Positions 8,688 through 19,293 of a stretch of 64,000 nucleotides of DNA are shown here, one piece after another. This stretch comes from Tengunoibacter tsumagoiensis (lineage in GTDB: Bacteria > Chloroflexota > Ktedonobacteria > Ktedonobacterales > Ktedonobacteraceae). The notes beneath the pieces were generated by a model that did no database searches, was not told the DNA's origin, and saw only the letters and a list, made by a program, of their open reading frames with translations. The translations under genes and the position numbers were made by a program. Location: the NCBI RefSeq assembly GCF_003967535.1, contig NZ_BIFR01000001.1, positions 797,493 through 861,492 of the forward strand. Reading direction: 5' to 3'. Positions within the stretch are counted from its first letter, which is position 1, and each line of letters opens with the position of its first letter.

Positions 8688-8741
8688 GTGTATCTGAAGA
8701 GAGCAGAGCGTTTCCTGAATGTGAGCTCCCTTCAGATACAC
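8688..8741 (+). other. Hairpin between the two GH74 genes
   Basis: GTGTATCTGAAG (8688-8699) is perfectly complementary to CTTCAGATACAC (8730-8741), a 12-bp stem over a 30-nt loop. No T-tract follows, so this is more likely an mRNA stabilising or processing element, or a weak attenuator between the paralogues, than a strong terminator. Confidence 0.55.
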
Positions 8742-8810
8742 GCTAAGGTTGACCAGAGTTTGATGGATTGATTTTTCGACGAAGAGAATCATAGTCTCAA
8801 GGAGTGACAG

Positions 8811-11522
8811 ATGTGCAAAGGAATTGCAATGGTGCATCACCGGCAAGATACTAGCAGCAAACGCTTGCTGCCACTAATTCTGCTGCCGATCTTATTACTT
8901 GTACCATGGCTCAGCTTGCAACAGCCAGGCCATGTTCAGGCGGCAGATCTTACGACCAATTATTCATGGAAACAGTTGCGTGTGGGAGGTGGTGGCTTTG
9001 TCACGGGGCTTGTCATTCATCCCACCTCGCAGAATGTCATCTATGGGCGCACCGACGTAGGTGGTGCCTATCGCTGGGACGCCAGCAGCCAGTCCTGGTC
9101 GCAGATCATTCTTGCAAACAATATTCCCAATCCCACTTCAGGCGACTATGGAGTGGATAGCATTGCAGTAAGCAAGCAGAACGATCAGGTCGTCTATGTA
9201 GCGGTTGGAAGCACCTATGATAGTTCGCCTTATCCCGACAATGGACGCATCTTGAAGAGTACCGATCGTGGCAATCATTGGAGCGACAGTGGTCAGCGCT
9301 GGTATATCAATGGGAATGGTGATTATCGTCAGGGTGGTGAGCGGCTGGCCGTTGATCCCAACAACGATAATGTCGTCTACTTTGGATCGCGCACCGAGGG
9401 GCTCTGGGTGAGCACCAATGCGGGGGGAAGTTGGAGCCAGATCTCTACAAGTAGTATTCCAGCAGGCAGCAATAGCAGTGGCACGCCAGCAGGCGTAAAA
9501 TTTGTCGTGTTTGATCCCAGCGGCGGCACAACCTCTGATGGTAAGACAGAGCGGATCTATGTCGGGGTTGCGGGTCAGGGCATCTATCGCTCTGATAATG
9601 CAGGTGGGAGCTGGTATAACATCTACTCTACAACTCAGATCCCTTACCAGGGTATCGTCGCACCAGATGGAACCTTCTATGCCACCTTCATGCCAGTAAG
9701 TGGCCTTGGTTCAGTCCAGAAATACAATCTCGGTACGGGCTCGTGGTCCGATATCACACCGCCCAATGGCGATACGGCTTACACAGTCGCGATTGATCCT
9801 TTTAATAGTCAGCGCCTCTTTGTTAGCCCGGGTGGTATGCGCAACGATCATTTCTGGCGCTCAACCAATGGTGGGAGCAGTTGGGATATCCTTCAGGTCT
9901 CAATTAGTTCAACCTCTATTCCCTGGATTACCCAGACCGACGAGGCCAACTGGCTCTCCAGTGGGACCATTGTGTTTGATCCTTTTGTGCAGAACAAGCT
10001 CTGGTTCCCTCAAGGAACAGGCGTCTGGAACGCGACGAATCTGAGCGATACCACCATCAACTGGAACTTCAATTCCAACGGCATTGAAGAGATGGTTGCC
10101 AACGACGTGATCGCCCCTCCAGGTGGGAAAGCGATTACCGTCAACCAGGATCGTAATGGCTTCTATCATGCCAATCCCGATGGCTATCCCGATAAGACCA
10201 TCCTGACAAGCAAGTTCTCCGATGGGACCAGCCTCGACTATAGCGCGAACAACCCGAGCTTTGTCGTCGCAGCCTCCTCTGATACGCGCTATATCAATCC
10301 CAGTCAGAGCGGTTACTCTAATGATGGAGGACAGACCTGGAATCAGTTCTCGGGGATGGCGAACTATTCAGATCTCTATGGCGGCAATATTGCAGTCTCG
10401 GCAACGGATACGCGGAATATCGTCTGGCTGCCAACAAATAATGCAAAGCCCTATGTGACCACCGACACCGGAGCCAGTTGGAACAAACTGACATTCTTTA
10501 ATAACGTCAATAATCTCCACACCATGATCTGGTGGGCGCAGAAGAAGGCCCTGGACTCAGACAAAGTCATTGGTGGTCAATTCTACATCTATAGTACCGA
10601 GAATGGTGGAGAGTTCTATCGTTCAAGCAATAACGGCCAGGATTGGGTAAAGGCTCCCGGGCAGGCTCCCAGCAGCAGCAACAATGATGCCCATGTCTTT
10701 GGGCAGATACGAGCGGTCCCTGGTCATGCCGGTCATATCTGGATGAGTACAGCGCAGGGTGGGCTCTCCTACACCACCAATGCAGGCGATTCCTGGAATA
10801 AAGTCAGCGCAGTCCAGGATGCTCGTGCTATTGGCTATGGTGCAGCGATCAATGGAGCCAGTTATCCAGCTATCTTCGTGTATGGCAAGATCAACAACAA
10901 TTGGGGCGTCTATCGCTCCGTTGATCAAGGTGCGAGCTGGGATCTGGTCTCCTCCTATCCAATGAACCTGGCAGATACCGTCACGACCATCAATGGCGAC
11001 ATGAGTATTCCCGGGCGCGTCTATGTTGGTTTTGCGGGCAATGGCTTTGTATATGGTGATGATACTACCCTGTCTTCCTCTACCCCCACTTCACTGGCTC
11101 CAATTGCGGATCGTGATAACTGGGCCCAGAGCACTGGTAGTGAGAACACGCTCAACGTCAGCATCTACCAGTACAGCTACCTGAAATTTGACCTATCGTC
11201 TATAAGTAGTTCCATCAACTCAGCCCATTTGCGCGTCTATCGCAACAATGATGATCAGGGGTCGATCACATTGACAGCCTACCAGGTTAGCGATAATTCC
11301 TGGGTTGAGACAAGCAATACATTGCCTGCGCCGGGGAGTGCCATTAGCAGTATCACCTCGCCAGGCATTGGCGTTGTCGATTTTGACCTGACGAGCTATA
11401 TTCAGAGCGCTAAAGCCAGTGGTACTAGCGTGACGATTGCCTTAAATGCCAGCTGTCAGAATTGGCAAAGCGTCTATTCACGTGAGAACAGCACAAATCA
11501 GCCAGCCCTTGTAATCTCGTAG
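8811..11522 (+). CDS. Secreted GH74 xyloglucanase, paralogue of the preceding gene
   Basis: 903 residues with a signal peptide (about 1-45, LLPLILLPILLLVPWLS), the GH74 double propeller with the same RTDVGGAYRWD motif, Asp boxes, and the same C-terminal DNRLRE-type domain (IADRDNWAQSTG). The Pro/Thr linker of the upstream paralogue is replaced by a short STPTSLAP stretch. AAGGAG (8799-8804) is 6 nt from ATG 8811, which decides the start over ATG 8829. The pair arose by tandem duplication. Several stretches are almost identical at the DNA level, for example around 7090-7160 and 10080-10150, while flanking parts have diverged. A different backbone-cleavage specificity is plausible but cannot be read from sequence. 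Confidence 0.93.
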   Translation: MCKGIAMVHHRQDTSSKRLLPLILLPILLLVPWLSLQQPGHVQAADLTTNYSWKQLRVGGGGFVTGLVIHPTSQNVIYGRTDVGGAYRWDASSQSWSQIILANNIPNPTSGDYGVDSIAVSKQNDQVVYVAVGSTYDSSPYPDNGRILKSTDRGNHWSDSGQRWYINGNGDYRQGGERLAVDPNNDNVVYFGSRTEGLWVSTNAGGSWSQISTSSIPAGSNSSGTPAGVKFVVFDPSGGTTSDGKTERIYVGVAGQGIYRSDNAGGSWYNIYSTTQIPYQGIVAPDGTFYATFMPVSGLGSVQKYNLGTGSWSDITPPNGDTAYTVAIDPFNSQRLFVSPGGMRNDHFWRSTNGGSSWDILQVSISSTSIPWITQTDEANWLSSGTIVFDPFVQNKLWFPQGTGVWNATNLSDTTINWNFNSNGIEEMVANDVIAPPGGKAITVNQDRNGFYHANPDGYPDKTILTSKFSDGTSLDYSANNPSFVVAASSDTRYINPSQSGYSNDGGQTWNQFSGMANYSDLYGGNIAVSATDTRNIVWLPTNNAKPYVTTDTGASWNKLTFFNNVNNLHTMIWWAQKKALDSDKVIGGQFYIYSTENGGEFYRSSNNGQDWVKAPGQAPSSSNNDAHVFGQIRAVPGHAGHIWMSTAQGGLSYTTNAGDSWNKVSAVQDARAIGYGAAINGASYPAIFVYGKINNNWGVYRSVDQGASWDLVSSYPMNLADTVTTINGDMSIPGRVYVGFAGNGFVYGDDTTLSSSTPTSLAPIADRDNWAQSTGSENTLNVSIYQYSYLKFDLSSISSSINSAHLRVYRNNDDQGSITLTAYQVSDNSWVETSNTLPAPGSAISSITSPGIGVVDFDLTSYIQSAKASGTSVTIALNASCQNWQSVYSRENSTNQPALVIS

Positions 11523-11560
11523 ACTGCGATTTTCAAACAGCAGTCGCGGCAAAACAGATG

Positions 11561-11599
11561 GACCTCTCATACTGTTCATGAGGGGTCTGTCACCTTTTT
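11561..11599 (+). terminator. Rho-independent terminator after the GH74 genes
   Basis: GACCTCTCAT (11561-11570) pairs with ATGAGGGGTC (11578-11587), ten pairs including one wobble, around a 7-nt loop. TTTTT follows at 11595-11599. It closes the glucanase transcript before the dehydrogenase gene. Confidence 0.75.
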
Positions 11600-11691
11600 G
11601 GGATCAATAGAAGCTTGTATTGTTATTTTTATGCTAGAGCTTCACTTATTTTGCGTCATATCAGCTCACCAGTATTCAGGGGGAGATACCA

Positions 11692-12717
11692 ATGGATTCA
11701 TTAAATATTGTCTTTACAGGGAAAGATCAGGTCGAAGTGTATGAAGAACCGGTACGTAAGCCGGGAGCGAGAGACATCCTGGTGCAGGCCAATTATTCGC
11801 TCATCAGTACTGGAACGGAGAGCATCTGTTTGAGCCGGAACTTTGATCCGGGCTCGCATTGGGATGGATGGATCAAATATCCATTTCATACAGGCTATAG
11901 TCTGGTAGGACGGGTAATTGAGAAGGGAGCAGAAGTCACGAATGTAGAGGTGGGGGCCAGAGTAGCGCTGCGTTGTGAGCATAAGCAGTACACCGTCGTC
12001 TCCACTGATGAGATCGACATCTATCATATTCCTGAAGGAGTTGCTGAGGAAGACGCCACCTGGTTTCATATCGCCACGATTGTCCAGAATGGAATACGCT
12101 ACGCGGAACACAGGCTGGGAGATACCGTAGCCGTCATTGGCCTCGGACTGCTAGGGCAACTGGTTGTACAATATGCCCGTTTATTGGGGGCGCGCCAGAT
12201 CATTGCAATCGATCTTGCGGAGCCCCGTCTGGAGATGGCAAAAGAGCATGGAGCCACAACCGTACTCAAAATGGGAGCCGCCCAGGCGCGTGACGAAGTC
12301 CTGAGACTAACAAACGGCCAGGGAGTGAATATTGTCTATGATGTCACAGGAGCGGCCCCGGTCTTTGCGCAGGCCCTTCAATTACTCCGTCCCTTTGGTC
12401 GACTGGTCATTCTGGGCGACACAGGCTCACCAACGCAACAGCATCTCACCAAAGATGTCATCACCAAAGGCATCTCCATTGTCGCAGCCCATGATATGCA
12501 TGGAGAGTTTGTAGCGAGCGAGCGCTGTTATTGGAATAACCTTCATCAAGGCGAGCTCTTCTTCGAGTACATACGTCGTGGTGATATGCGTGTGCATGAC
12601 CTGATCACCCATCGGTATGCGCCTCAGCAGGCAGCCGAAGCGTATCGAATGCTGACGCGTGAGCGTAGCAGCGCCATGGGCGTCATTTTTGATTGGAATA
12701 GCCTGGCCTCTCTTTAG
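11692..12717 (+). CDS. Medium-chain dehydrogenase/reductase (zinc-type alcohol dehydrogenase-like)
   Basis: 341 residues with the two-domain MDR layout: an N-terminal GroES-like domain (about 1-135) and a Rossmann domain with VIGLGLLGQLVVQYARLLGA (about 145-165) and the acidic end of beta-2 (AIDLAE), which favours NAD(H). The usual GHE zinc signature of alcohol dehydrogenases is absent; the corresponding region reads HTGYSLVGRV. This resembles the threonine dehydrogenase/BchC-like branch that handles sugars or polyols. GGGGGAG precedes ATG 11692. A terminator separates it from the GH74 genes, so it has its own transcript, but the location suggests a role in oxidising a sugar released from xyloglucan (inference). 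Confidence 0.8.
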   Translation: MDSLNIVFTGKDQVEVYEEPVRKPGARDILVQANYSLISTGTESICLSRNFDPGSHWDGWIKYPFHTGYSLVGRVIEKGAEVTNVEVGARVALRCEHKQYTVVSTDEIDIYHIPEGVAEEDATWFHIATIVQNGIRYAEHRLGDTVAVIGLGLLGQLVVQYARLLGARQIIAIDLAEPRLEMAKEHGATTVLKMGAAQARDEVLRLTNGQGVNIVYDVTGAAPVFAQALQLLRPFGRLVILGDTGSPTQQHLTKDVITKGISIVAAHDMHGEFVASERCYWNNLHQGELFFEYIRRGDMRVHDLITHRYAPQQAAEAYRMLTRERSSAMGVIFDWNSLASL

Positions 12718-13095
12718 CGTGATGGTCTCGTCTGGGACACCATATGATACAATAGAGACAAGACGTTTTACACTTGTCGTGGTGTCTCATTCGTTATCCC
12801 TGAGCCTCCTCATGTTCAGAGACTCGTAGATAATCTCTATACGAATCTGTCCTCTGGCACGTCATTTTAAAGCGGGGCACTCTGTTGGCTGTAAGATGAG
12901 AGCGGCGAGCTGCAAGCATAAAGCGCTCTCAGCCGGTCAGGATAGTGCAGGCAGGCTGGTGAGAATGCAACCAGGAAGTGATATAAAACGTATGTATCTC
13001 AAAACTCATGCGAGTGAGCCGACCCTTCTCTTGTGCTGTACCAAAATCCTGGTGGGGGTGAGTACAGGTAGACGAAAGGTGAGAGTACGTGTAAT
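12718..13095. other. Intergenic region upstream of ftsH
   Basis: 378 bp without a convincing gene. The open frame in 12896-13099 has no family features and no ribosome site. AAGGTGAG (about 13077-13084) may serve ftsH. No terminator, riboswitch or complete promoter was recognised. Confidence 0.5.
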
Positions 13096-15189
<2,094 letters not shown>

Positions 15190-15196
15190 ATTATCG

Positions 15197-15276
15197 GGCC
15201 AGCATACAGGCGAGCCCTCCAGCAGAGAGTGATATTGAACTCTCTGCTGGAGGGCTCGCCTGTATGCTGGCCTTTT
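15197..15276 (+). terminator. Exceptionally long perfect hairpin terminator of ftsH
   Basis: The left arm 15197-15230 and the right arm 15239-15272 are perfectly complementary over 34 bp, with an 8-nt loop GATATTGA, followed by TTTT at 15273-15276. The stem begins GGCCAGCATACAGG. Ordinary intrinsic terminators have 6-12 bp. Confidence 0.85.
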
Positions 15277-15477
15277 ACCAGGGCGCTCCATTTGAGGTGA
15301 GGGATAAAGATAGTCAAAAGGGAGTGTGCACAAAAATACCATATTTGGGGAAGGAAAAATTCGCATATCTTTGAATGCAAAACGAGTACATTTGGTGGTA
15401 AAGATAGAGTAAGCCTGAAAGCTTTGAAGGATGTTAGATTGATTCTTTAGTGCACATATGTGGAAGGGTGGATAAAT

Positions 15478-16701
15478 ATGAACGGTTTTATGAGGCCAGC
15501 ACTGTTTGGAGGGATAGCCTGGGCAGCCTGGTGCGCCGTCATTCTCTCGCTGACAAGCGTAATTGGGCATGCAGCCGGGCCTGCACTGTCAGCTTCAGAA
15601 CCCATTACAAAGTCTCCTCACAGTACCTGGAGCGTGGTCAATAGCGCAAATCTGGATACCAATAACTTTCTGTATGGAGTCTCAGCCTCTGGAAACGGCG
15701 ATGCCTGGGCCGTTGGCGCTCATAGTCATATTCAGAATAGCACCTCTTTAGAGGGTCCTCTGGTAGAGCACTGGACCGGCAAAAAGTGGCAGATTGTCCC
15801 CGACGCCTTTCGTCAGCAACAGGCCAGGCTGACAGGTGTGGCTGTGATTAGTCCACAGGATGTCTGGGTTGTTGGATCACTGGAGAATGGAACTGGAATG
15901 GGCCTGATTGAGCATTGGGATGGCAAAAAATGGCAATCCGTCTCAACGACCGTTCCAGGTCAGTTGAAAGGGATCACTGCGCGGGCCGCCAACGATGTCT
16001 GGATCGTTGGTGTCAGCCAATCTGGTCAGCAGGCTTTTAGCCAGCACTGGGATGGTGCGCATTGGATGACCGTTCCGGTGCCATTGCCCAATCCATCTCG
16101 ATACTCTGCCAATGGTATTACGGGCCAATTAAATGCAGTGACGGCCCTGGCCGCCAATAATGTCTGGGCTGTTGGGAATTTTATGACGAATAATATTGCG
16201 TTGGGCTCTCAGACCTTGATCGAGCACTGGGATGGTCAACACTGGAACCTTGTGAATAGTCCTGATATCGGGGCACAGGGCGATCGTCAGTTCAATAGTC
16301 TCAATGCTCTTGCCGCCGTCTCTGGCACCGATATCTGGTCCGTTGGAACCTATACAGGTCTGCATGGTATCTACAATCATACGCTGACCGAGCATTGGGA
16401 TGGCACCAGTTGGAAGATTGTCAGTAGCCCCGATTCTGGTAATGATCTGAGCCAGCATAACGAGCTACGGGGCGTGAGTGCCCGCGCTGCTAACGATGTC
16501 TGGGCGGTAGGGACCGATCGTAGCAACCTGATTCTCGAGCATTACGATGGAAAGGCCTGGAGCGTGGCCTCTAATCCGACGCTCTCGACAGGTGCGTCTA
16601 GCAATGAATTGGATGCCATTACCTTTGTGCCGACAGGCCGTTTTCTTGCCGTAGGTGCAGCCGGGACTAATGCCGGAACGCTGGTCCTATCGCATCGCTA
16701 A
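15478..16701 (+). CDS. Secreted repeat protein, probable beta-propeller (function unknown)
   Basis: 407 residues starting with a signal peptide (about 1-38: LFGGIAWAAWCAVILSL, cut near GHAAG). The rest is built from seven or so repeats that alternate ANDVWAVG with EHWDGxxW(x)V (for example DVWVVGS, NDVWIVGV, NNVWAVGN, TDIWSVGT, NDVWAVGT). Such Trp/Asp repeats of about 45-50 residues normally fold as blades of a propeller and are common in secreted Ktedonobacterial proteins. ATG 15478 is preferred over the upstream GTG 15460 because GGAAGGGTGG (15462-15471) sits just before it. No catalytic motif is visible. A carbohydrate- or protein-binding role outside the cell is possible. Confidence 0.75.
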   Translation: MNGFMRPALFGGIAWAAWCAVILSLTSVIGHAAGPALSASEPITKSPHSTWSVVNSANLDTNNFLYGVSASGNGDAWAVGAHSHIQNSTSLEGPLVEHWTGKKWQIVPDAFRQQQARLTGVAVISPQDVWVVGSLENGTGMGLIEHWDGKKWQSVSTTVPGQLKGITARAANDVWIVGVSQSGQQAFSQHWDGAHWMTVPVPLPNPSRYSANGITGQLNAVTALAANNVWAVGNFMTNNIALGSQTLIEHWDGQHWNLVNSPDIGAQGDRQFNSLNALAAVSGTDIWSVGTYTGLHGIYNHTLTEHWDGTSWKIVSSPDSGNDLSQHNELRGVSARAANDVWAVGTDRSNLILEHYDGKAWSVASNPTLSTGASSNELDAITFVPTGRFLAVGAAGTNAGTLVLSHR

Positions 16702-16740
16702 ACTTTTTACAATGGGCCTTTGTTTATCAATGAGAGGAAC

Positions 16741-17147
16741 AAAGCGGGGTGGGCCCCACGGCCATCATGAATGATGGGCCCCACGTGTTTGGGCGATAAA
16801 TCGCTCGTGATGGGGAAAATGTGGGGATGGGTCCGATGGACATTATGAATGAATCACCCTTTATGAGCGATTTATCGCGTGATGGGGTAGGGCCCATCAT
16901 TCATGATGGCCGCGGACCCGTGAGGGGAATCCGTACATGTTCGGGTGATAAATCACTCTTTATGAGCGATTTATCGCATAAAGGTGTCGGGCCCATCATT
17001 CATGATGGCCGCGGACCCGTGAGGGGAATCCGTACATGTTCGGGTGATAAATCACTCTTTATGAGCGATTTATCGCATAAAGGTGTCGGGCCTATCATTC
17101 ATGATGGCCGTGGACCCGTGAAGGAGCCATACATGCTCGGGCAATAA
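16741..17147. repeat. Palindromic 99-bp tandem repeat (REP/BIME-like)
   Basis: The core GGGCC(C/T)ATCATTCATGATGG recurs at 16890, 16989 and 17088, exactly 99 bp apart, with an inverted copy near 16760-16790. Between cores lie GATAAATC...GATTTATC inverted repeats (for example around 16948-16976). Each unit can therefore form two hairpins. A related element occurs at 52983-53076. Because 99 is divisible by three, a 108-codon frame stays open here; it is not considered a gene. Confidence 0.85.
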
Positions 17148-17166
17148 ATTGCTTGTAAAAGGCAAT

Positions 17167-17760
17167 TTACTTTATGAAGGTCGAGAGCTTTTGATAAAAA
17201 TCTCCCATAGTGGTGTAGAGTTCTGCATAAAGCCCGGCCTCTCTGGCCGCAGTAACGTTTTTGGGGGTATCGTCCCAGAACAGAACTTCTGCGGGCTGGA
17301 TATGCTCTAACTGCTTTAAGACCTCCAGAAAGAAGCCTGGATGGTCCTTTAAGTAGCCAACATACACTGATGAGAAGATCCCATCAAAAGCCTCGACAAA
17401 GTTCATTTTTTCGATCAGGTAGGCAGTTCGGTAGCGCTCCTGTTGGGTTGCCAGATAACAGCATATCCCTTGCTGACGGAGCTGCTTGACCGCCTCTAAT
17501 AGCTCTGTATTGAGGCTGTATTCGGCCTCAAACCAGTAGCGTAAGAAATCTTCTACGGAGCCAGGCCAGCCCCACTTCTGTAGATAGCGAGCAAGCTCAA
17601 TCTTAAGGTCAGCTTCACCAATAAGGCAAGCAGAAAATCTCTCGCGGAAAAAAGTTTGTAATTGGTCAGGGCTAATATTATAATCGCGTTTTAGATTTTT
17701 GCTCCAGTGCTCCCCATGGAGGATGACCCCATCAATATCAAAGAGTAGAACCTTAATCAC
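17167..17760 (-). CDS. HAD-superfamily hydrolase
   Basis: 197 residues. Motif I is FDIDGV (Asp8 nucleophile, Asp10 acid/base), followed by an alpha-helical cap, motif II around LATQQ, a Lys in GYLKDHPG and motif IV FWDDTPKN. This order fits the phosphatase branch (subfamily IA, haloacid dehalogenase/PGP-like). The substrate cannot be inferred. It starts at GTG 17758-17760 with AGGAG 7 nt upstream. The start region, including the ribosome site, is duplicated 56 bp upstream, giving a short leader frame whose stop overlaps this start. Confidence 0.85.
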   Translation of the reverse strand: MIKVLLFDIDGVILHGEHWSKNLKRDYNISPDQLQTFFRERFSACLIGEADLKIELARYLQKWGWPGSVEDFLRYWFEAEYSLNTELLEAVKQLRQQGICCYLATQQERYRTAYLIEKMNFVEAFDGIFSSVYVGYLKDHPGFFLEVLKQLEHIQPAEVLFWDDTPKNVTAAREAGLYAELYTTMGDFYQKLSTFIK

Positions 17761-17816
17761 TTCTTCTTCTCCTGGAGAATGACCCCATCAATATTAAATA
17801 GTAGAACCTTGATCAC
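17757..17816 (-). CDS. 19-residue leader ORF made by duplication of the HAD gene start
   Basis: GTG 17814-17816 opens a frame reading VIKVLLFNIDGVILQEKKK and ending at TGA 17757-17759, which overlaps the GTG start of the HAD gene (GTGA). The frame copies HAD motif I with Asp8 changed to Asn. It has its own AGGAG from the same duplicated segment (17772-17831). It could couple translation of the HAD gene or be a by-product of the duplication. Confidence 0.4.
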   Translation of the reverse strand: MIKVLLFNIDGVILQEKKK

Positions 17817-17906
17817 TTCTTCTTCTCCTGGATAATCCCCTTAAATCCATGTCTAGGAGCATTGAACCCCTTATTGGGGCAATCGAAAATCCTGCTTCAC
17901 ATGATA

Positions 17907-19259
17907 CTAATGCATATCAGGTACAAAGGTCAATGTAGCCATAGACTGACCCTCGTGATAGAGAGAGATTATACCAGCAGTGTGTTGATCCCCATTCATG
18001 ATTGAACTGGCTAGCTGACTGATCTCTTGAATTTTGGTGTGATTGGTTGGATCAGTCAGGAGACTCTGTGCATCCTGATCTATAGTATTAAACCATTTCT
18101 TAAGCTGATCTGTCCCCTGGATGATCTTCTGAGCATGAGTGCGGATCGTATCCGTTGCATCTGATTGGGTCGCGGCCAGCGAGGCATGCATGGCTACCAT
18201 TGAGAGATAGCCCTCACCTCCCTGCCCCAGTAGTCCAAAACCATCGCCCCTACTGGCCTGCACACAGGATGGTGGGAGTGAATGGAAATGTGCTCCATCA
18301 GTACCTTCTAGAAGATTCAGCAGACTTTGCGCATTGCAGAGCGTCTCTTCTCGCTTCCCTTCGCTATTCTTTAACGATTGGGCCTGAGCCTGTACCTGTT
18401 GCCCCTGATCACGCAGGCCGACCAGCAAGCCAACATTCCCGGGCGTTGTAGCGAAGCTGACAAGTAGATGCTTAATATGGAGAAAGGCCAGCTCTGGATA
18501 ACTGGCGGTCAGAAGCACCTTGCCTGCTGGCAGGGTCGCGCTCCCTGTCTCCTGCGTAATCTCAAACTTATTGCCGCTTCCCAGCAGATTGGTCCCAGAA
18601 TGGTGAAAGACAAGGACATAGCCAGGTGTAGCAGACTGCTCAACCTTAGTGAGGGTGCCCAGGGCCGTAGTCTGCTCTACGCGTTCATCGACAAGCCAGG
18701 CGGCGTAATGAGAGCCACTGGGAGGAGCGGCCAGCCCACTCAGCGTCAGAGTCAGTCCGCCACTATCGCTCTGGCTGGCAGAGCTATCAGAAAACGTAAT
18801 GTTGCCAGTGGCATGCGCTGGATCAGAGCTAAGGTGCTTGTTTTGTAGTAAAGTGATGGCCCCAATTGCAATGCCCAGAAGAAGTACAATCAGCATAAAT
18901 GTGAGCAGTGACAGCGATTTATGTCGAAAGCGAGAGGAGTGTGGCTGACGAAACGGAAGGGCCAGATGGGGTAAGGTTAAAGACTTCCGTCTACCCGGCA
19001 GCGGAATGGGGGTCTTAGGATAGATCTGTGTATAGGGCTTATCGGCCTGAAAGGGCAGAACCTGTTCTTCAGGAAACGGCAGCGGACGCTCTTCATTCTC
19101 AGCTTGCTCCAGCCAGGGAGCCTCCAAACGCGACAGTCTGTCCGGTTGCGGCGCAAAAGCCACCATCACTGGACGGCCAGGTTGAGTAAACTGCTTGCCA
19201 CATTGACCACAATAGACAGACTCATCTTCCGTTGGTGCTTTACATTTTGAGCATTGCAT
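17907..19259 (-). CDS. Zinc-ribbon, single-pass membrane protein with anti-sigma-factor-like extracellular part
   Basis: 450 residues. The N-terminus is a double-CxxC zinc ribbon (C3, C6, C17, C20), followed by a Pro-rich cytoplasmic linker and one membrane helix (about 115-138, LLTFMLIVLLLGIAIGAITLL). The outer part contains HYAAWLVDE...ALGTLTKVE, which resembles the RskA-type anti-sigma C-terminal domain, and then a helical region. It is the last gene of a four-gene minus-strand run and lies 34 bp after the cytochrome gene. A sensory or assembly role for that complex is an inference. No enzymatic motif is seen. Confidence 0.65.
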   Translation of the reverse strand: MQCSKCKAPTEDESVYCGQCGKQFTQPGRPVMVAFAPQPDRLSRLEAPWLEQAENEERPLPFPEEQVLPFQADKPYTQIYPKTPIPLPGRRKSLTLPHLALPFRQPHSSRFRHKSLSLLTFMLIVLLLGIAIGAITLLQNKHLSSDPAHATGNITFSDSSASQSDSGGLTLTLSGLAAPPSGSHYAAWLVDERVEQTTALGTLTKVEQSATPGYVLVFHHSGTNLLGSGNKFEITQETGSATLPAGKVLLTASYPELAFLHIKHLLVSFATTPGNVGLLVGLRDQGQQVQAQAQSLKNSEGKREETLCNAQSLLNLLEGTDGAHFHSLPPSCVQASRGDGFGLLGQGGEGYLSMVAMHASLAATQSDATDTIRTHAQKIIQGTDQLKKWFNTIDQDAQSLLTDPTNHTKIQEISQLASSIMNGDQHTAGIISLYHEGQSMATLTFVPDMH

Positions 19260-19293
19260 GTGCTAATCCCTTCAATATTTTCATGCGGTATCT

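Noticed and set aside
16821..17147. Open frame of 108 codons with three near-identical 33-residue repeats
   Set aside because: It is the 99-bp palindromic repeat read in one frame; 99 is divisible by three so no stop arises. No ribosome site or protein-like composition.
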